A stretch of DNA of 64,000 bases from Bradyrhizobium jicamae. Its GTDB lineage: Bacteria; Pseudomonadota; Alphaproteobacteria; Rhizobiales; Xanthobacteraceae. Below the pieces are notes generated by a model. The model made no database searches, was not told the DNA's origin, and worked only from the letters and a program-made list of their open reading frames with translations. A program made the position numbers and the translations under genes. Shown here piece by piece: positions 42,360 to 50,674 of the stretch. The first letter of the stretch is position 1, and every line of letters begins with the position of its first letter. Location: positions 44,645 to 108,644 of the forward strand of contig NZ_JAFCKQ010000023.1 of the NCBI RefSeq assembly GCF_018130215.1, in the 5' to 3' direction.

Positions 42360-42500
42360 ATGATGAAGACACCCGTCGGACTTGTGACCGTGACGTTGAC
42401 GGTGGCGATCCTGCTTGCGGCATCGCTCCTGATCGTGACCGGCACGCAGGGCGAGGACCGCGCGCATCCGATGCGCATCATGACGCCTGCCGCCAGGTAG
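42360..42500 (+). CDS. Very small single-pass membrane protein (46 aa)
   Basis: The 46-codon frame starts MMKTPVGLVTVTLTVAILLAAS, has one hydrophobic helix (about 7-27) and ends GEDRAHPMRIMTPAAR. It is too short for usual gene-finders but has the codon use of a real gene and a good start context. It may form a pair with the small membrane protein just upstream. Function unknown. Confidence 0.5.
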   Translation: MMKTPVGLVTVTLTVAILLAASLLIVTGTQGEDRAHPMRIMTPAAR

Positions 42501-42589
42501 GCGTCACCCAGAAAATGATCGAGCAGCGACGGAAGCCCGCCTCTCCTTGGAATTCTCTCCTGGAGTTCTCCTGAGCGGGCGCGCGGCTG

Positions 42590-42940
42590 TCACCATTTGT
42601 GGAAGACGAAGAACGCGCCGGCCGCGATGAAGGCAAAGCCCAGCGCGTGATTCCAGCCCAGCGGCTCCTTCAGGTAGAGCACCGAGAAGGCCGCGAACAC
42701 CACCAGCGTGATCACCTCCTGCATGGTCTTGAGCTGCGCCGCCGAATAGACCGCGCTGCCCCAGCGATTGGCCGGCACCGCCAGCCAGTATTCGAAGAAG
42801 GCGATGCCCCAGCTCACCATGATCACGATGGGAAGCGGATGAGCCTTGAACTTGAGATGGCCGTACCATGCGAAGGTCATGAAGACGTTCGAGGCAAACA
42901 ACATCAGGACCGGCAGCAGCGACGGCGAAATGGCGGGCAT
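42590..42940 (-). CDS. DUF486 small membrane protein (DMT-like)
   Basis: This is a 116-residue protein with four transmembrane helices. The segments SNVFMTFAWYGHLKF, ISWG-like VSWGIAFFEYWLAVPANRWG and QLKTMQEVITLVVFAAFSVLYLKEPL are those of DUF486, a half-size member of the drug/metabolite transporter class. Such proteins probably act as dimers. The start at 42940 follows an AGGGA sequence. It is divergent from the PAS gene. Confidence 0.93.
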   Translation of the reverse strand: MPAISPSLLPVLMLFASNVFMTFAWYGHLKFKAHPLPIVIMVSWGIAFFEYWLAVPANRWGSAVYSAAQLKTMQEVITLVVFAAFSVLYLKEPLGWNHALGFAFIAAGAFFVFHKW

Positions 42941-43149
42941 CGATGTCCCTCTTGCAAGCGGGCACGCGGTAACCCGCGCGACCGGAACTCGGTTCCATGC
43001 CCGTGCATAACATTTGATTCGAATGCGATGAAACCTCTCGCGGCCGCGGCAGGGCCGCCTTAACGGTGGGAACGAAAATGCCGCCGGTGTTGCAGGCCTG
43101 TCGTCAGACTGAGGCCCTATTGTTTGTTCGGCAAGCAACGGGAACGGGC

Positions 43150-43968
43150 ATGCGTTTCGACTGGCGTGCAATTTCAGGTCCGGCACTGACGGCCATCACC
43201 GCCGTGAGTGCCTTCCTCATCGACCGTTATGTCATCACCGTGCCCAATCCGGCACCGCTGTTCGTCTGCATCGTGGCGCTCGCGAGCTCGACGAGCGGCA
43301 TCACTTCCGGGCTGATCAGCGCCGCCATCGCGGTGGTCGCCTCGGCGCTGTTCTTCCTCGATCACCGCGCGCTGCCCGGTTACGACGTCTCGGACATTTC
43401 GCGGATGCTGATGCTTGCCGCAACCGCCGCCGGCACTGCCGTCATCACCGGGCTGCTGCGGCAAAAATGGATCGAGGCCTTTGCCTCCGAGCAGGAGCAG
43501 CACACGACCGCGACGCGGCTCGCCGCAGCGCTCGACCAGGTCGACATCGGCATCGTGCTGCTCGATTCCGATACCCGCGCCGAATTCATCAACCGCGCCT
43601 TCCGCGAATATTTCGCGCTTTCCGACGCGCAGGCCGACGCAAAGCCGCCTTTCATCGCGCTGATGTATCACGGCCGCGACACCGGCGCGTGGGAGTTGCC
43701 CGAGGACGAACTCGGCGCCTTCATCGCCGAGCGCACCGAGCGGATGCGCGCGGGCGATTCCACGCCGATCAACCTCAACCTCGCCGACGGCGAGGTGCTG
43801 CGCTTCAGCTGCACCGCGCTGCCTGACGGCGGCCGGATGCTGAGCTACACGCCGGTTACGGACCTCGTGCGCGCAACCGACGATCCCGACAAGGCCGACT
43901 ATTATCGCTCGCTGCGCGGCAGCGGTGGCGAGCACAGCCCGGCGCGGCATCTGCGCGCGGCCGAGTGA
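43150..43968 (+). CDS. Membrane-anchored PAS-domain sensor without output domain
   Basis: This is a 272-residue protein. Residues 10-110 form about four transmembrane helices of the DUF4118/KdpD type (FDWRAISGPALTAITAVSAFLIDRY; CIVALASSTSGITSGLISAAIAVVASALFFLDHR). A short coiled-coil follows, then a PAS fold (about 130-245: ALDQVDIGIVLLDSDTRAEFINRAFREYF, with C-terminal SCTALPDGGRMLSYTPVTDLV). No kinase, GGDEF or effector domain follows. It may pass the signal through protein contacts. The ATG at 43150 is preferred over the one at 43066. Confidence 0.88.
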   Translation: MRFDWRAISGPALTAITAVSAFLIDRYVITVPNPAPLFVCIVALASSTSGITSGLISAAIAVVASALFFLDHRALPGYDVSDISRMLMLAATAAGTAVITGLLRQKWIEAFASEQEQHTTATRLAAALDQVDIGIVLLDSDTRAEFINRAFREYFALSDAQADAKPPFIALMYHGRDTGAWELPEDELGAFIAERTERMRAGDSTPINLNLADGEVLRFSCTALPDGGRMLSYTPVTDLVRATDDPDKADYYRSLRGSGGEHSPARHLRAAE

Positions 43969-44044
43969 CTGGCATCCCCGGCAATTGATCCCGTGCGACC
44001 GCGACGATAGAACGTCGCAAACATCTTCCGCACGGGGATCCCTC

Positions 44045-44506
44045 ATGCCCGACGACATCACCATCCGCTTCGTCACCCGGCAGGATTACGCGCAGTGGCT
44101 TCCCTTGTGGGACGGCTACAATGCGTTCTACGGGCGCTCGGGGCCGACCGCGCTCGCGCCCGAGATCACCGCGGTGACGTGGCAGCGCTTCTTCGATGCC
44201 TATGAGCCTGTCCACGCGCTGGTCGCCGATCAGGGCGGCCGGCTTCTCGGCCTGACGCACTATCTGTATCACCGCTCGACCACGATGATCGAGCCGAACT
44301 GCTATTTGCAGGATCTTTTCACCAATGAAGCCGCGCGCGGCAAGGGCGTCGGCCGCGCGCTGATCAACGGCGTCTATGCGCAGGCGAAGCTTGCAGGAGC
44401 GTCGCGGGTCTACTGGCAGACCCACGAGACCAACCACACCGCGATGCAGCTCTATGACAAGGTCGCGGAGAAGCCGGGCTTCGTCATCTACCGCAAGATG
44501 TTCTGA
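44045..44506 (+). CDS. GNAT-family N-acetyltransferase
   Basis: This is a 153-residue acetyltransferase. It has the N-terminal beta strand DDITIRFVTRQDYAQWLPLW, the motif A acetyl-CoA site LQDLFTNEAARGKGVGRALINGVYAQAK (R/QxxGxG) and the closing QTHETNHTAMQLYDKVAEKPGFVIYRK. The Gcn5-type fold is clear, but the acceptor is unknown. A strong terminator follows 100 bases later. Confidence 0.93.
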   Translation: MPDDITIRFVTRQDYAQWLPLWDGYNAFYGRSGPTALAPEITAVTWQRFFDAYEPVHALVADQGGRLLGLTHYLYHRSTTMIEPNCYLQDLFTNEAARGKGVGRALINGVYAQAKLAGASRVYWQTHETNHTAMQLYDKVAEKPGFVIYRKMF

Positions 44507-44606
44507 GCCGGTCGTGAATTACGCAGGTGTCACCGCCGCGTTACAAACCCCGGCTAGGCTTCGCCTCGCGCAAGATCAGGCCCCCCGTCTCAGATCTTCG
44601 CCCCCG

Positions 44607-44652
44607 AGCGGTCCCCGTCAGTCGCCGCGTCTGACCGGGACCGCTTTTTTTT
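44607..44652 (+). terminator. Rho-independent terminator of the GNAT gene
   Basis: The stem AGCGGTCCC plus GTCAG pairs with CTGAC plus GGGACCGCT around a short loop, and is followed by an 8-T run (44645-44652). This is a textbook terminator on the plus strand. Confidence 0.93.
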
Positions 44653-44668
44653 GCGTCACTCTATCCGC

Positions 44669-44804
44669 CCCCTCTCCCCGCTCTTGTGGGGTGAGGGGCT
44701 GCCTCCACGAGTTCTGAACGCAGTGAGACCTGTACCCCCTCACCCGGATCGCATCCGACGATGCGATCCGACCTCTCCCGGCAAGCGGGGCGAGGTTAGG
44801 GAAG
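44669..44804. repeat. Mosaic hairpin repeat, copy 5
   Basis: The first of two tandem copies in the 474-base gap 44507-44980. It contains CCTCTCCCCGCTC, GGTGAGGGG, the spacer with CCACGAGTTCTGAACGCAGT, CCCCTCACCCGGATCGCAT, GATGCGATCC and CCTCTCCCGGCAAGCGGGG. The spacer is shared with the next copy, showing recent duplication. Confidence 0.88.
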
Positions 44805-44840
44805 ATCGACAGATATCGTCGGGCCAGCAGCGCTTTCTCG

Positions 44841-44993
44841 CTCCCTCCCCCCGTTCTTCACGGGGAGAGGGTCGGGGTGAGGGGCCGCTTCCACGAGTTC
44901 TCAACACAGTGAGGCCTGTACCCCCTCACCCGGATCGCATCGACGATGCGATCCGACCTCTCCCCGCAAGCGGGGCGAGGTTAGGGGAGACTG
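44841..44993. repeat. Mosaic hairpin repeat, copy 6
   Basis: This is the second tandem copy, same orientation, offset by 172 bases, with the near-identical spacer CCACGAGTTCTCAACACAGT and intact CCTCCCCCCG/CGGGGAGAGG, GATCGCATCGACGATGCGATC and CCTCTCCCCGCAAGCGGGG arms. Its right end supplies the stop codon of the DUF559 gene. Confidence 0.9.
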
Positions 44994-45331
44994 CTCAGTT
45001 CAGTCTGAATTGCGATCAACACCCCGTCGATATTGCCGAGCACGTCGTTGTTCCAGAAGCGAAGCACGCGATACCCCTCGCTGACCAGATAGCGATCGCG
45101 GTCGGCGTCCGCAGCCGACTCGGCGTGCTGTCTGCCATCGACCTCGACAACGACCTGCATCTCGCGGCAGACGAAATCACAGATGCAAGTCCCGATCGGG
45201 ACCTGACGGGCGAATTTGTGGCCGTCGATCTGGCGGTTGCGAATACGATTCCATTGGACGTTTTCCGCGTCCGTCTGATCGACGCGCAGCCGTCGCGCAA
45301 TTCGGATCGTCTTCGGATTGCCGCCACGCAT
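44981..45331 (-). CDS. DUF559-domain protein (Vsr-like endonuclease fold)
   Basis: This is a 116-residue protein with the DUF559 core: VPIGTCICDFVCREMQVVVEVDGRQH and YLVSEGYRVLRFWNNDVLGNIDGVL. The D-x(n)-ExD pattern with Phe-Trp-Asn resembles Vsr and restriction-enzyme folds, so nuclease activity is plausible but unproven. The start at 45331 is chosen because the longer frame runs into repeat sequence. The gene is bracketed by mosaic repeats on both sides, and the last three residues and stop codon lie in one, so it may move with them or have been captured by them. Confidence 0.85.
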   Translation of the reverse strand: MRGGNPKTIRIARRLRVDQTDAENVQWNRIRNRQIDGHKFARQVPIGTCICDFVCREMQVVVEVDGRQHAESAADADRDRYLVSEGYRVLRFWNNDVLGNIDGVLIAIQTELSSLP

Positions 45332-45341
45332 CGTCTTGCCC

Positions 45342-45412
45342 TTCACCCGGAAGCAACGCTGCGCGTCGCTTCCGACCTCTCCCCGCAAAGGGCGGGGAGA
45401 GGTTAGGGAAAG
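45342..45412. repeat. Mosaic hairpin repeat, partial copy 7
   Basis: The right half only: TCACCCGGA, a GAAGC-ACGC/GCGTCGCTTC type hairpin and CCTCTCCCCGC-AAA-GGGCGGGGAGAGG. It lies between the DUF559 and DUF1501 genes. Confidence 0.82.
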
Positions 45413-46657
45413 TCAAGCCACCAACCCCTTCATCGGCTTCACCGGGGTGCTGTCCGGAAACACCGTATCCGCCAGCGCGCGCTCGCCGACGCCGAACTGG
45501 TCGTGCAACACGCCTTTCATCACCGCGCGCAGATCGGTGGTCGGGGCGAGGTCGCGGGCCTGGTAGAGATTGGCCGTCTTGAGGCCCGGCCAGTCCGTGA
45601 TCATGCGGCCGCCCTTCACCGCGCCACCGGCGAGCAGCGCGACGGTGCCGGTGCCGTGGTCGGTTCCCTCGGTGCCGTTGATGCGCGCGGTGCGGCCGAA
45701 TTCGGTGGCGACCACGATAACGGTGTGGCGCCAGCGATCACCCAGGCCGCTTTCGAATTCCGCCAGCGCGCCGTCGAGACCGCCGAGCAGTTGCGCGAGA
45801 CGGCCGACCGGGCCGCCCTCATTGGCGTGGGTGTCCCAGCCGTCGAAGGCGAGCGCGCCGATCCGCGGGCCGTCGTCGGCCGCCATCAACTTGGCGGCGC
45901 CGCGCGCCACCAGCCGCATCGCGGCCGCGCCACCTGCACCTGGCTTCGGCTTCATGTCGTCGCCCTGCGCCTGCTTCTCGAGTTGCAAGCCTTGCGTCAA
46001 TGCGCTCGCCAGCGCGGGATCGCGGTGCTGATAGAGATCGACCAGCCGCATCGCGGTGTCGTCGGCGGCCTGCGGCAGCGCGACCGGCGACCAGCCGACT
46101 GTCGGCGCCGCGCCACGCAGCACCAGCGGCGTGGTCGGACCGACCGCAAGCGCGCTCATCGCCCGCTCGCCCGCGATGCGATCTCCCCTGGGCAGTGCCT
46201 CCAGCGCACGGTTGAGCCAGCCGGACTGCACCCGGCCCGGCCCGGGAAAGCCGCTCTCGAGCACGTCCTGGCCGTCGAAATGCGATCGGTCGCGATAGGA
46301 GGTCGCAACCGCATGGACCACCGCGGCCTGCTTGGCGCGATACATCCGCGCGAATTCCGGCATCGCCGGATGCAGGCCGAAGAACGGATCGAGCATCATG
46401 GCGGCATTCGGTCCGTCGGCGCGCAGCGCGATCGCGCCGTGCAGGCCGGCATAATCAGGGTCGCCGATCGGAGCCACGGTGGCGAGGCCATCGAGCGCGC
46501 CGCGCAGGATCACGACCACAAGCCGCGGATCGCTTCCGTCGGCGGCGCGCGCGAGTTTCGGTAAATAGGCCCAGGCCGCGAATGACGCGCCGCCGAGCAG
46601 AAGCGCGCGGCGCGACGTCGCCTGCATCACCAGGTTCTCGGAGCAGTCCATCGTCAT
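45413..46657 (-). CDS. DUF1501-family secreted protein
   Basis: This is a 414-residue protein with a Tat-like signal (TSRRALLLGGASFAAWAYLPKLARAAD). The core shows LVVVILRGALDGLATVAPIGDPDY, FGWDTHANEGGP-like AFDGWDTHANEGGPVGRLAQLLGG and VVVATEFGRTARINGTEGTDHGTG, the hallmarks of DUF1501, a sulfatase/phosphatase-like family of unknown activity. The start at 46657 overlaps the stop of DUF1800 (ATGA), so the two are translationally coupled; these families are linked in many genomes. Confidence 0.94.
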   Translation of the reverse strand: MTMDCSENLVMQATSRRALLLGGASFAAWAYLPKLARAADGSDPRLVVVILRGALDGLATVAPIGDPDYAGLHGAIALRADGPNAAMMLDPFFGLHPAMPEFARMYRAKQAAVVHAVATSYRDRSHFDGQDVLESGFPGPGRVQSGWLNRALEALPRGDRIAGERAMSALAVGPTTPLVLRGAAPTVGWSPVALPQAADDTAMRLVDLYQHRDPALASALTQGLQLEKQAQGDDMKPKPGAGGAAAMRLVARGAAKLMAADDGPRIGALAFDGWDTHANEGGPVGRLAQLLGGLDGALAEFESGLGDRWRHTVIVVATEFGRTARINGTEGTDHGTGTVALLAGGAVKGGRMITDWPGLKTANLYQARDLAPTTDLRAVMKGVLHDQFGVGERALADTVFPDSTPVKPMKGLVA

Positions 46658-48222
46658 CTCCTCTGGAATTCCGGCGACATCAACAGCAGCGCCAGCGCCT
46701 GCTGGCGCGATTCCGCCCGCTCGATGGTGCGCCGCGTCTCGGGCGAAGCGGCATCCGCGGCGACCAGCTCGAGCAGTTCGCGCGGATCGAACCGATCGGC
46801 CAGTTGCGAGGCCACCTGCGCGGAGATGTCGAGCCGCAGCTTGAGACCCTCGGGCGAGGCCCATGCGGCACTCGTGTCGGGAAAGCCGTTGGGGCCTGCC
46901 GGCGACCATAGCGGCTGGCCGAGCACGTTGAGGCCGTTGAGATAGCGGCCCGGATCCTCCGGATTGCGTGCCAGCAGGCGACCCGAGGCCACCAGGAATT
47001 CGTAGGGCGAGCGCATCTTGGTCGGCGGCGCCTGCCATGCTTCGTTCGAATCGACCAGCGCGGTGGCGAGAACCGCGAGGTCGCCGCCGCTCTTCGTGAA
47101 GACATCCTGCAGCCTGGCCACCAGCGCCGGCGGCGGATCATCGGCGACGAAGTGGCGCGTGAACTTGGTGGCGATGAATTTCGCGGTCGACGGATGCCGC
47201 GCGATATCTGACAGCACCGCCTCGCCCTGCGCGAGGCCATTGGGCAGGTAGGTCTTGCCCAGCACCAGATGCGTCCCGGGCTCATGCGCATTGGCGTTGA
47301 ACACGAAGCTGCCGGGCGTGCCGAGCCTGCCCTGCCGGCCGGCAAAGGTCCACCCGGTGATGATGCGCGCCAGCGACGTCACGTCGTCCTGGGTGTAGCC
47401 GCCGCCGACGCCGAGCGTATGCAGCTCCATGATCTCGCGCGCCAGGTTCTCGTTCAGCCCGCGGTGACGGTTGATGCCGGCGCGCGAATCCGGACCGAGC
47501 GATTGCTGATTGTCGAGGAAGAACAGCATCGCCGGATGCTGCTCGACCGCCTTCAGCATGTCGCCGAAGCGGCCGAGCACATGCGGGCGGATCGCCTCGC
47601 GCTCGAACGAGCCGGCCCACATCCGCGCCAGCGCGCCCTTGTTGGCGGAGATGCAGAAGTGGTTCGACCAGAACACGACCAGGCGCTCGACGAAGCCGCA
47701 ATCGGCGACCACGCTGCGCTGCAGTCGCGCCAGCGCCTCGGCGCGGAACGTCTTCTGGATGATGTTGGGCGGCTCAACCGGCGGCTTCTGCGGATTGACC
47801 GACGGCTGCATCGCACCCGGCGTCATCGCCGCATTGGCGTTGTCGGCGGTCTGCGCCTGCATCGTCGGATCCTTCGCCGCGATCTCCTTGGCGACCGAGG
47901 GCAGCGACAGGTTGCGCCGCTGCGGCGGCTGCTTTCCGTCCGGGGCTTGCGGCGGCGACTCGCTCGCGGTGGACTGTGCGACCCTGGCGGCCTCGCGAGC
48001 CTGCTGGATCTCGAACTGATAGTCGAACACCTGCCTGGCGAGTTCGGGTGTCGAGAGCAGCCCGGGAACCTCGAGCAGCGCACCGTTCGGTCGCGAAAGC
48101 CCGGCCTTGACGAAGCCGCGCGGATCGGAGGCCGCATTCATGAAGTCCCCGGCGGCGCCGCCGCGGGCGCCAAATCCGAAGCGATTGAGGGCTGTCAGCG
48201 CAGCTTGCGAATCACGGGCCAT
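46654..48222 (-). CDS. DUF1800-family protein
   Basis: This is a 522-residue protein with the DUF1800 features ALNRFGFGARGG, LARLQRSVVADCGFVERLVVFWSNHFCIS, LGVGGGYTQDDVTSLARIITGWTF and LIATKFTRHFV-like IATKFTRHFVADDPP. An insertion of Pro/Gln-rich sequence at about 80-140 separates the first helices. No signal peptide is visible. The family is found with DUF1501 and is suspected of exported redox or carbohydrate roles, but no activity is established. It is the first gene of the two-gene operon. Confidence 0.93.
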   Translation of the reverse strand: MARDSQAALTALNRFGFGARGGAAGDFMNAASDPRGFVKAGLSRPNGALLEVPGLLSTPELARQVFDYQFEIQQAREAARVAQSTASESPPQAPDGKQPPQRRNLSLPSVAKEIAAKDPTMQAQTADNANAAMTPGAMQPSVNPQKPPVEPPNIIQKTFRAEALARLQRSVVADCGFVERLVVFWSNHFCISANKGALARMWAGSFEREAIRPHVLGRFGDMLKAVEQHPAMLFFLDNQQSLGPDSRAGINRHRGLNENLAREIMELHTLGVGGGYTQDDVTSLARIITGWTFAGRQGRLGTPGSFVFNANAHEPGTHLVLGKTYLPNGLAQGEAVLSDIARHPSTAKFIATKFTRHFVADDPPPALVARLQDVFTKSGGDLAVLATALVDSNEAWQAPPTKMRSPYEFLVASGRLLARNPEDPGRYLNGLNVLGQPLWSPAGPNGFPDTSAAWASPEGLKLRLDISAQVASQLADRFDPRELLELVAADAASPETRRTIERAESRQQALALLLMSPEFQRR

Positions 48223-48349
48223 CGAACTGTCCTTGGGAATTCCCTTCGGCCGATCCCGGCGATATGATCACCCGGGCATCATAGCGCTGCCCGGGATGAA
48301 CCCGGGATTAATTCGCGCATTAAATCGCGGTTAGAATCACGTACACCTG

Positions 48350-48556
48350 ATGAACGACGTTTCCGAAAAAAACTCCACGAGCCGATTGATCTGCGCGGGC
48401 TGTGGCACCGCGTTTTCGTGCAACCCCGCCGGGGCGTGCTGGTGTTCAGAGGAAAGCTTTCGCCTGCCGATGCCGTCAGATGGCGGCGAATGCCTGTGCC
48501 CGAGCTGCCTGCGAATGGCGGCCGCGGAACAACACGCCGGCGCGAGCGCCGCGTGA
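48350..48556 (+). CDS. Cysteine-rich CWC-type small protein
   Basis: This is a 68-residue protein with seven cysteines in the pattern CAGCGTAFSCNPAGACWC then GGECLCPSCL, which fits the cysteine-rich CWC family. The Cys pairs likely bind zinc. Its stop codon overlaps the GTG start of the HAD gene (GTGA), so the two are coupled and probably linked in function. Confidence 0.85.
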   Translation: MNDVSEKNSTSRLICAGCGTAFSCNPAGACWCSEESFRLPMPSDGGECLCPSCLRMAAAEQHAGASAA

Positions 48557-49242
48557 GCAAACGTTGGACCGTAAGCGCCGTCCTGCTCGACATGGACGGC
48601 ACACTGCTCGACACCGAGAAAGTGTATTTCGACAGCCTCGTCGCGGCGCTGAACGGGTGCGGCTACAACGACGACGTCGTGTCGCTCTGCCGTTCCATGG
48701 TCGGCCTTCCCGGACCGGTCTGCGAAGCGATGCTGCTCGATCGCTACGGGTCTGCGTTTCCGCTCGCCGAGGTCAACCGTGCCTTCATCCTCAACCGCGA
48801 TCGGATGTTCGAGGCCACACTGCCGCTGAAATCAGGCACGATCGAACTGCTCGACGGCCTTGCCGCCACCAACTGCCCGATGGCGATCGTGACCTCGTCA
48901 TCCCGCCGCACGGCGGAACGACACCTTGCACTCGCCGGCATCCGCGATCGCTTCGACACGCTGCTGACGCTCGACGACGTCACGCACGGCAAGCCGGACC
49001 CGGAGCTCTATCTGACGGCGGCCGCCCGCCTCGGCGTGATCCCGCAGGCCTGCGTCGCCGTGGAAGATTCCAACCACGGCGTCGCCGCTGCGCACGCCGC
49101 CGGCGCCATCACGCTGATGGTTCCGGACATGGCGCAACCGACCGCGGAAACGCGCACCAGATGCGCGGCGGTGCTGCCGGATCTGAATGCGGTGCTGGCG
49201 TTGCTGCGGGAGCGGGGCGTGTTCGCCCGACAATCGTCTTGA
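48553..49242 (+). CDS. HAD-family hydrolase (phosphatase)
   Basis: This is a 229-residue haloacid-dehalogenase-type hydrolase. Motif I is LLDMDGT with nucleophile D13 and D15, motif II is VTSSSRR, motif III is HGKPDPE and motif IV is EDSNHG. The small cap domain and the beta-phosphoglucomutase-like layout suggest a sugar-phosphate or nucleotide phosphatase. The start is a GTG at 48553 that overlaps the stop of the CWC gene. Confidence 0.93.
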   Translation: MSKRWTVSAVLLDMDGTLLDTEKVYFDSLVAALNGCGYNDDVVSLCRSMVGLPGPVCEAMLLDRYGSAFPLAEVNRAFILNRDRMFEATLPLKSGTIELLDGLAATNCPMAIVTSSSRRTAERHLALAGIRDRFDTLLTLDDVTHGKPDPELYLTAAARLGVIPQACVAVEDSNHGVAAAHAAGAITLMVPDMAQPTAETRTRCAAVLPDLNAVLALLRERGVFARQSS

Positions 49243-49303
49243 CCGCCCTCGCGAGGAGCTCACGACAAAATTGCGATGCAATTTTTCGCTGAAGCGACAG
49301 CAG

Positions 49304-49951
49304 TTATTCCGCAGGCCCCGCAAACAGCAACAAATTGCCGTCTGCATCCTTAACGATGAAGTCCTTCGCGCCCCATGGTTGCCGCCTCAACGTCTGGAAG
49401 AAGGTCGCGCCAGCCGCCTGATATTCGAGGAACAGCGCCTTGATCTCCTCCGCGGTCGCGACTGTCAGGGAGGCGGCAAGCAACTGTTCCCGATCGCGCA
49501 AGGCTCCGTCGATCGGCGGCTGCGACACGCATCGCAGATTGAGGCGCGCGCCGTCGCGCATGACCTGCGCGTAAAACGGTGGCTCGCCATAGGTGAAGGC
49601 GGTGGAAAAGCCGAGCCTGTCGGCAAAGAAGTCGCAGGCCGACTTGATGTCGGCGACGAAGAGCTGCGGCTCGGCGGCGGTGATGACCGGCCTGGTCGAT
49701 TGGGCGGCTGCATGATCGGGCATGGTGGAGAGTCCTGCTCTGAGTGCGTGCCAGCTCTCGAACCCATGCTGCCGGGCGACCAGCTCCTGCGCATCACCCA
49801 GCTTGAATGCCTGGGCGAGGATTTCGGAGTCGGTCATCCGGCTGAAACGGGGCAAGCCCGACCTGATCTGGGCCGCGACCGGATAATAGCGGTCGCGGTG
49901 CCTGCGCAGGATAAGCTTGGCCTGCTTGCGAAGGTTTTCGAGATGAGGCAT
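49304..49951 (-). CDS. VOC-family (glyoxalase/bleomycin-resistance-like) protein
   Basis: This is a 215-residue protein. The N-terminal 75 residues form a helical module (MPHLENLRKQAKLILRRHRDRYYPVAAQIRSG, GDAQELVARQHGFESWHALRA) found fused to some glyoxalase-superfamily proteins. The C-terminal VOC domain (about 90-215) has PQLFVADIKSACDFFADRLGFSTAFTYGEPPFYAQVMRDG and DFIVKDADGNLLLFAG. It may bind a small toxin or act on a metabolite. The start at 49951 removes 12 residues unlike the family. Confidence 0.88.
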   Translation of the reverse strand: MPHLENLRKQAKLILRRHRDRYYPVAAQIRSGLPRFSRMTDSEILAQAFKLGDAQELVARQHGFESWHALRAGLSTMPDHAAAQSTRPVITAAEPQLFVADIKSACDFFADRLGFSTAFTYGEPPFYAQVMRDGARLNLRCVSQPPIDGALRDREQLLAASLTVATAEEIKALFLEYQAAGATFFQTLRRQPWGAKDFIVKDADGNLLLFAGPAE

Positions 49952-49976
49952 GGGCGCGGCTACGGTTGACGTCGCG

Positions 49977-50022
49977 TAGGTGGGCATTGCCCCTTCGGCC
50001 GAAGGCCGATGCGCCCTACATG
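49977..50022. repeat. REP-like hairpin before the TetR gene
   Basis: Outer complementary segments GTAGG-TGGGCAT and ATGCGCCCTAC flank a perfect CCTTCGGCCGAAGG palindrome (49992-50005). It resembles short intergenic repeats of the genus. It lies between the start of the VOC gene and the end of the TetR gene on the same strand. Confidence 0.65.
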
Positions 50023-50057
50023 CAGCGAGGGGACGATGCCGGTATGCCGCGCGGCTG

Positions 50058-50666
50058 TCAACCGGGCAGCTGACGCTTCCTGCTCCGTCGCTTCGCCAGC
50101 GCCATCTCGATCAGCGCACGCACCGCCTCGCCTGCCGTCTCCATGTAGCTGGCATCGCGGTGCAGCAGCACGACGGCGAATGAGCCGTCCAGCAGCAACA
50201 GGACCTGCCGCGCCAGTTGCAGCGGGTCACTGATTCCCTCCGCGGCGAACGTCGCACGCATCCAGTCCTCGAACTTCTTCTTGTGCGCGGCACCGATCCT
50301 GATTGCCGGATGTCCGGGCATGTTGGCGAGCTCGGCCGAGGTGCGCAGGAAGCCGCAGCCCTTCCACTTTGGATGTCGCGCCGAGCGCGCGAGGTTGCGG
50401 AAGATCGCCTCCACCTTGGCCGGCACACCGCCTTCGGCGTCGGCGAACCATGTCCGGAACAGCACCAGATTGGGCTGGTCGCGCGCGGCGAGGTAGGCGG
50501 CGACGAGGTCGTCCTTGCTCCGGAAGTGATAGTACAGCGTGCGCTTGGTGAGGCCGGCCTTGGCGGCTACCTCGTCGACGCTGACGCGCCTGATGCCTTC
50601 GCTGTAGAACAGGGCACTGGCCGCCTTGATGATGCGTTCGCGGGTAGGTTCGGAGGGTCTTGGCAT
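50058..50666 (-). CDS. TetR/AcrR-family transcriptional regulator
   Basis: This is a 202-residue TetR repressor. The DNA-binding domain is at the N-terminus (RERIIKAASALFYSEGIRRVSVDEVAAKAGLTKRTLYYHFRSKDDLVAAYL) with the HTH and YYHF signature. The C-terminal domain ends VLLHRDASYMETAGEAVRALIEMAL. It is divergent from the enoyl-CoA hydratase gene, with a 24-bp dyad directly upstream of its start, so it probably represses both. Residues 1-11 in an upstream frame are not used: the start at 50666 is preferred. Confidence 0.95.
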   Translation of the reverse strand: MPRPSEPTRERIIKAASALFYSEGIRRVSVDEVAAKAGLTKRTLYYHFRSKDDLVAAYLAARDQPNLVLFRTWFADAEGGVPAKVEAIFRNLARSARHPKWKGCGFLRTSAELANMPGHPAIRIGAAHKKKFEDWMRATFAAEGISDPLQLARQVLLLLDGSFAVVLLHRDASYMETAGEAVRALIEMALAKRRSRKRQLPG

Positions 50667-50674
50667 GATGCGTA

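Noticed and set aside
44507..45000. Insertion sequence or transposase remnant
   Set aside because: No transposase motif or terminal inverted repeat was seen; the content is repeat copies and a terminator.
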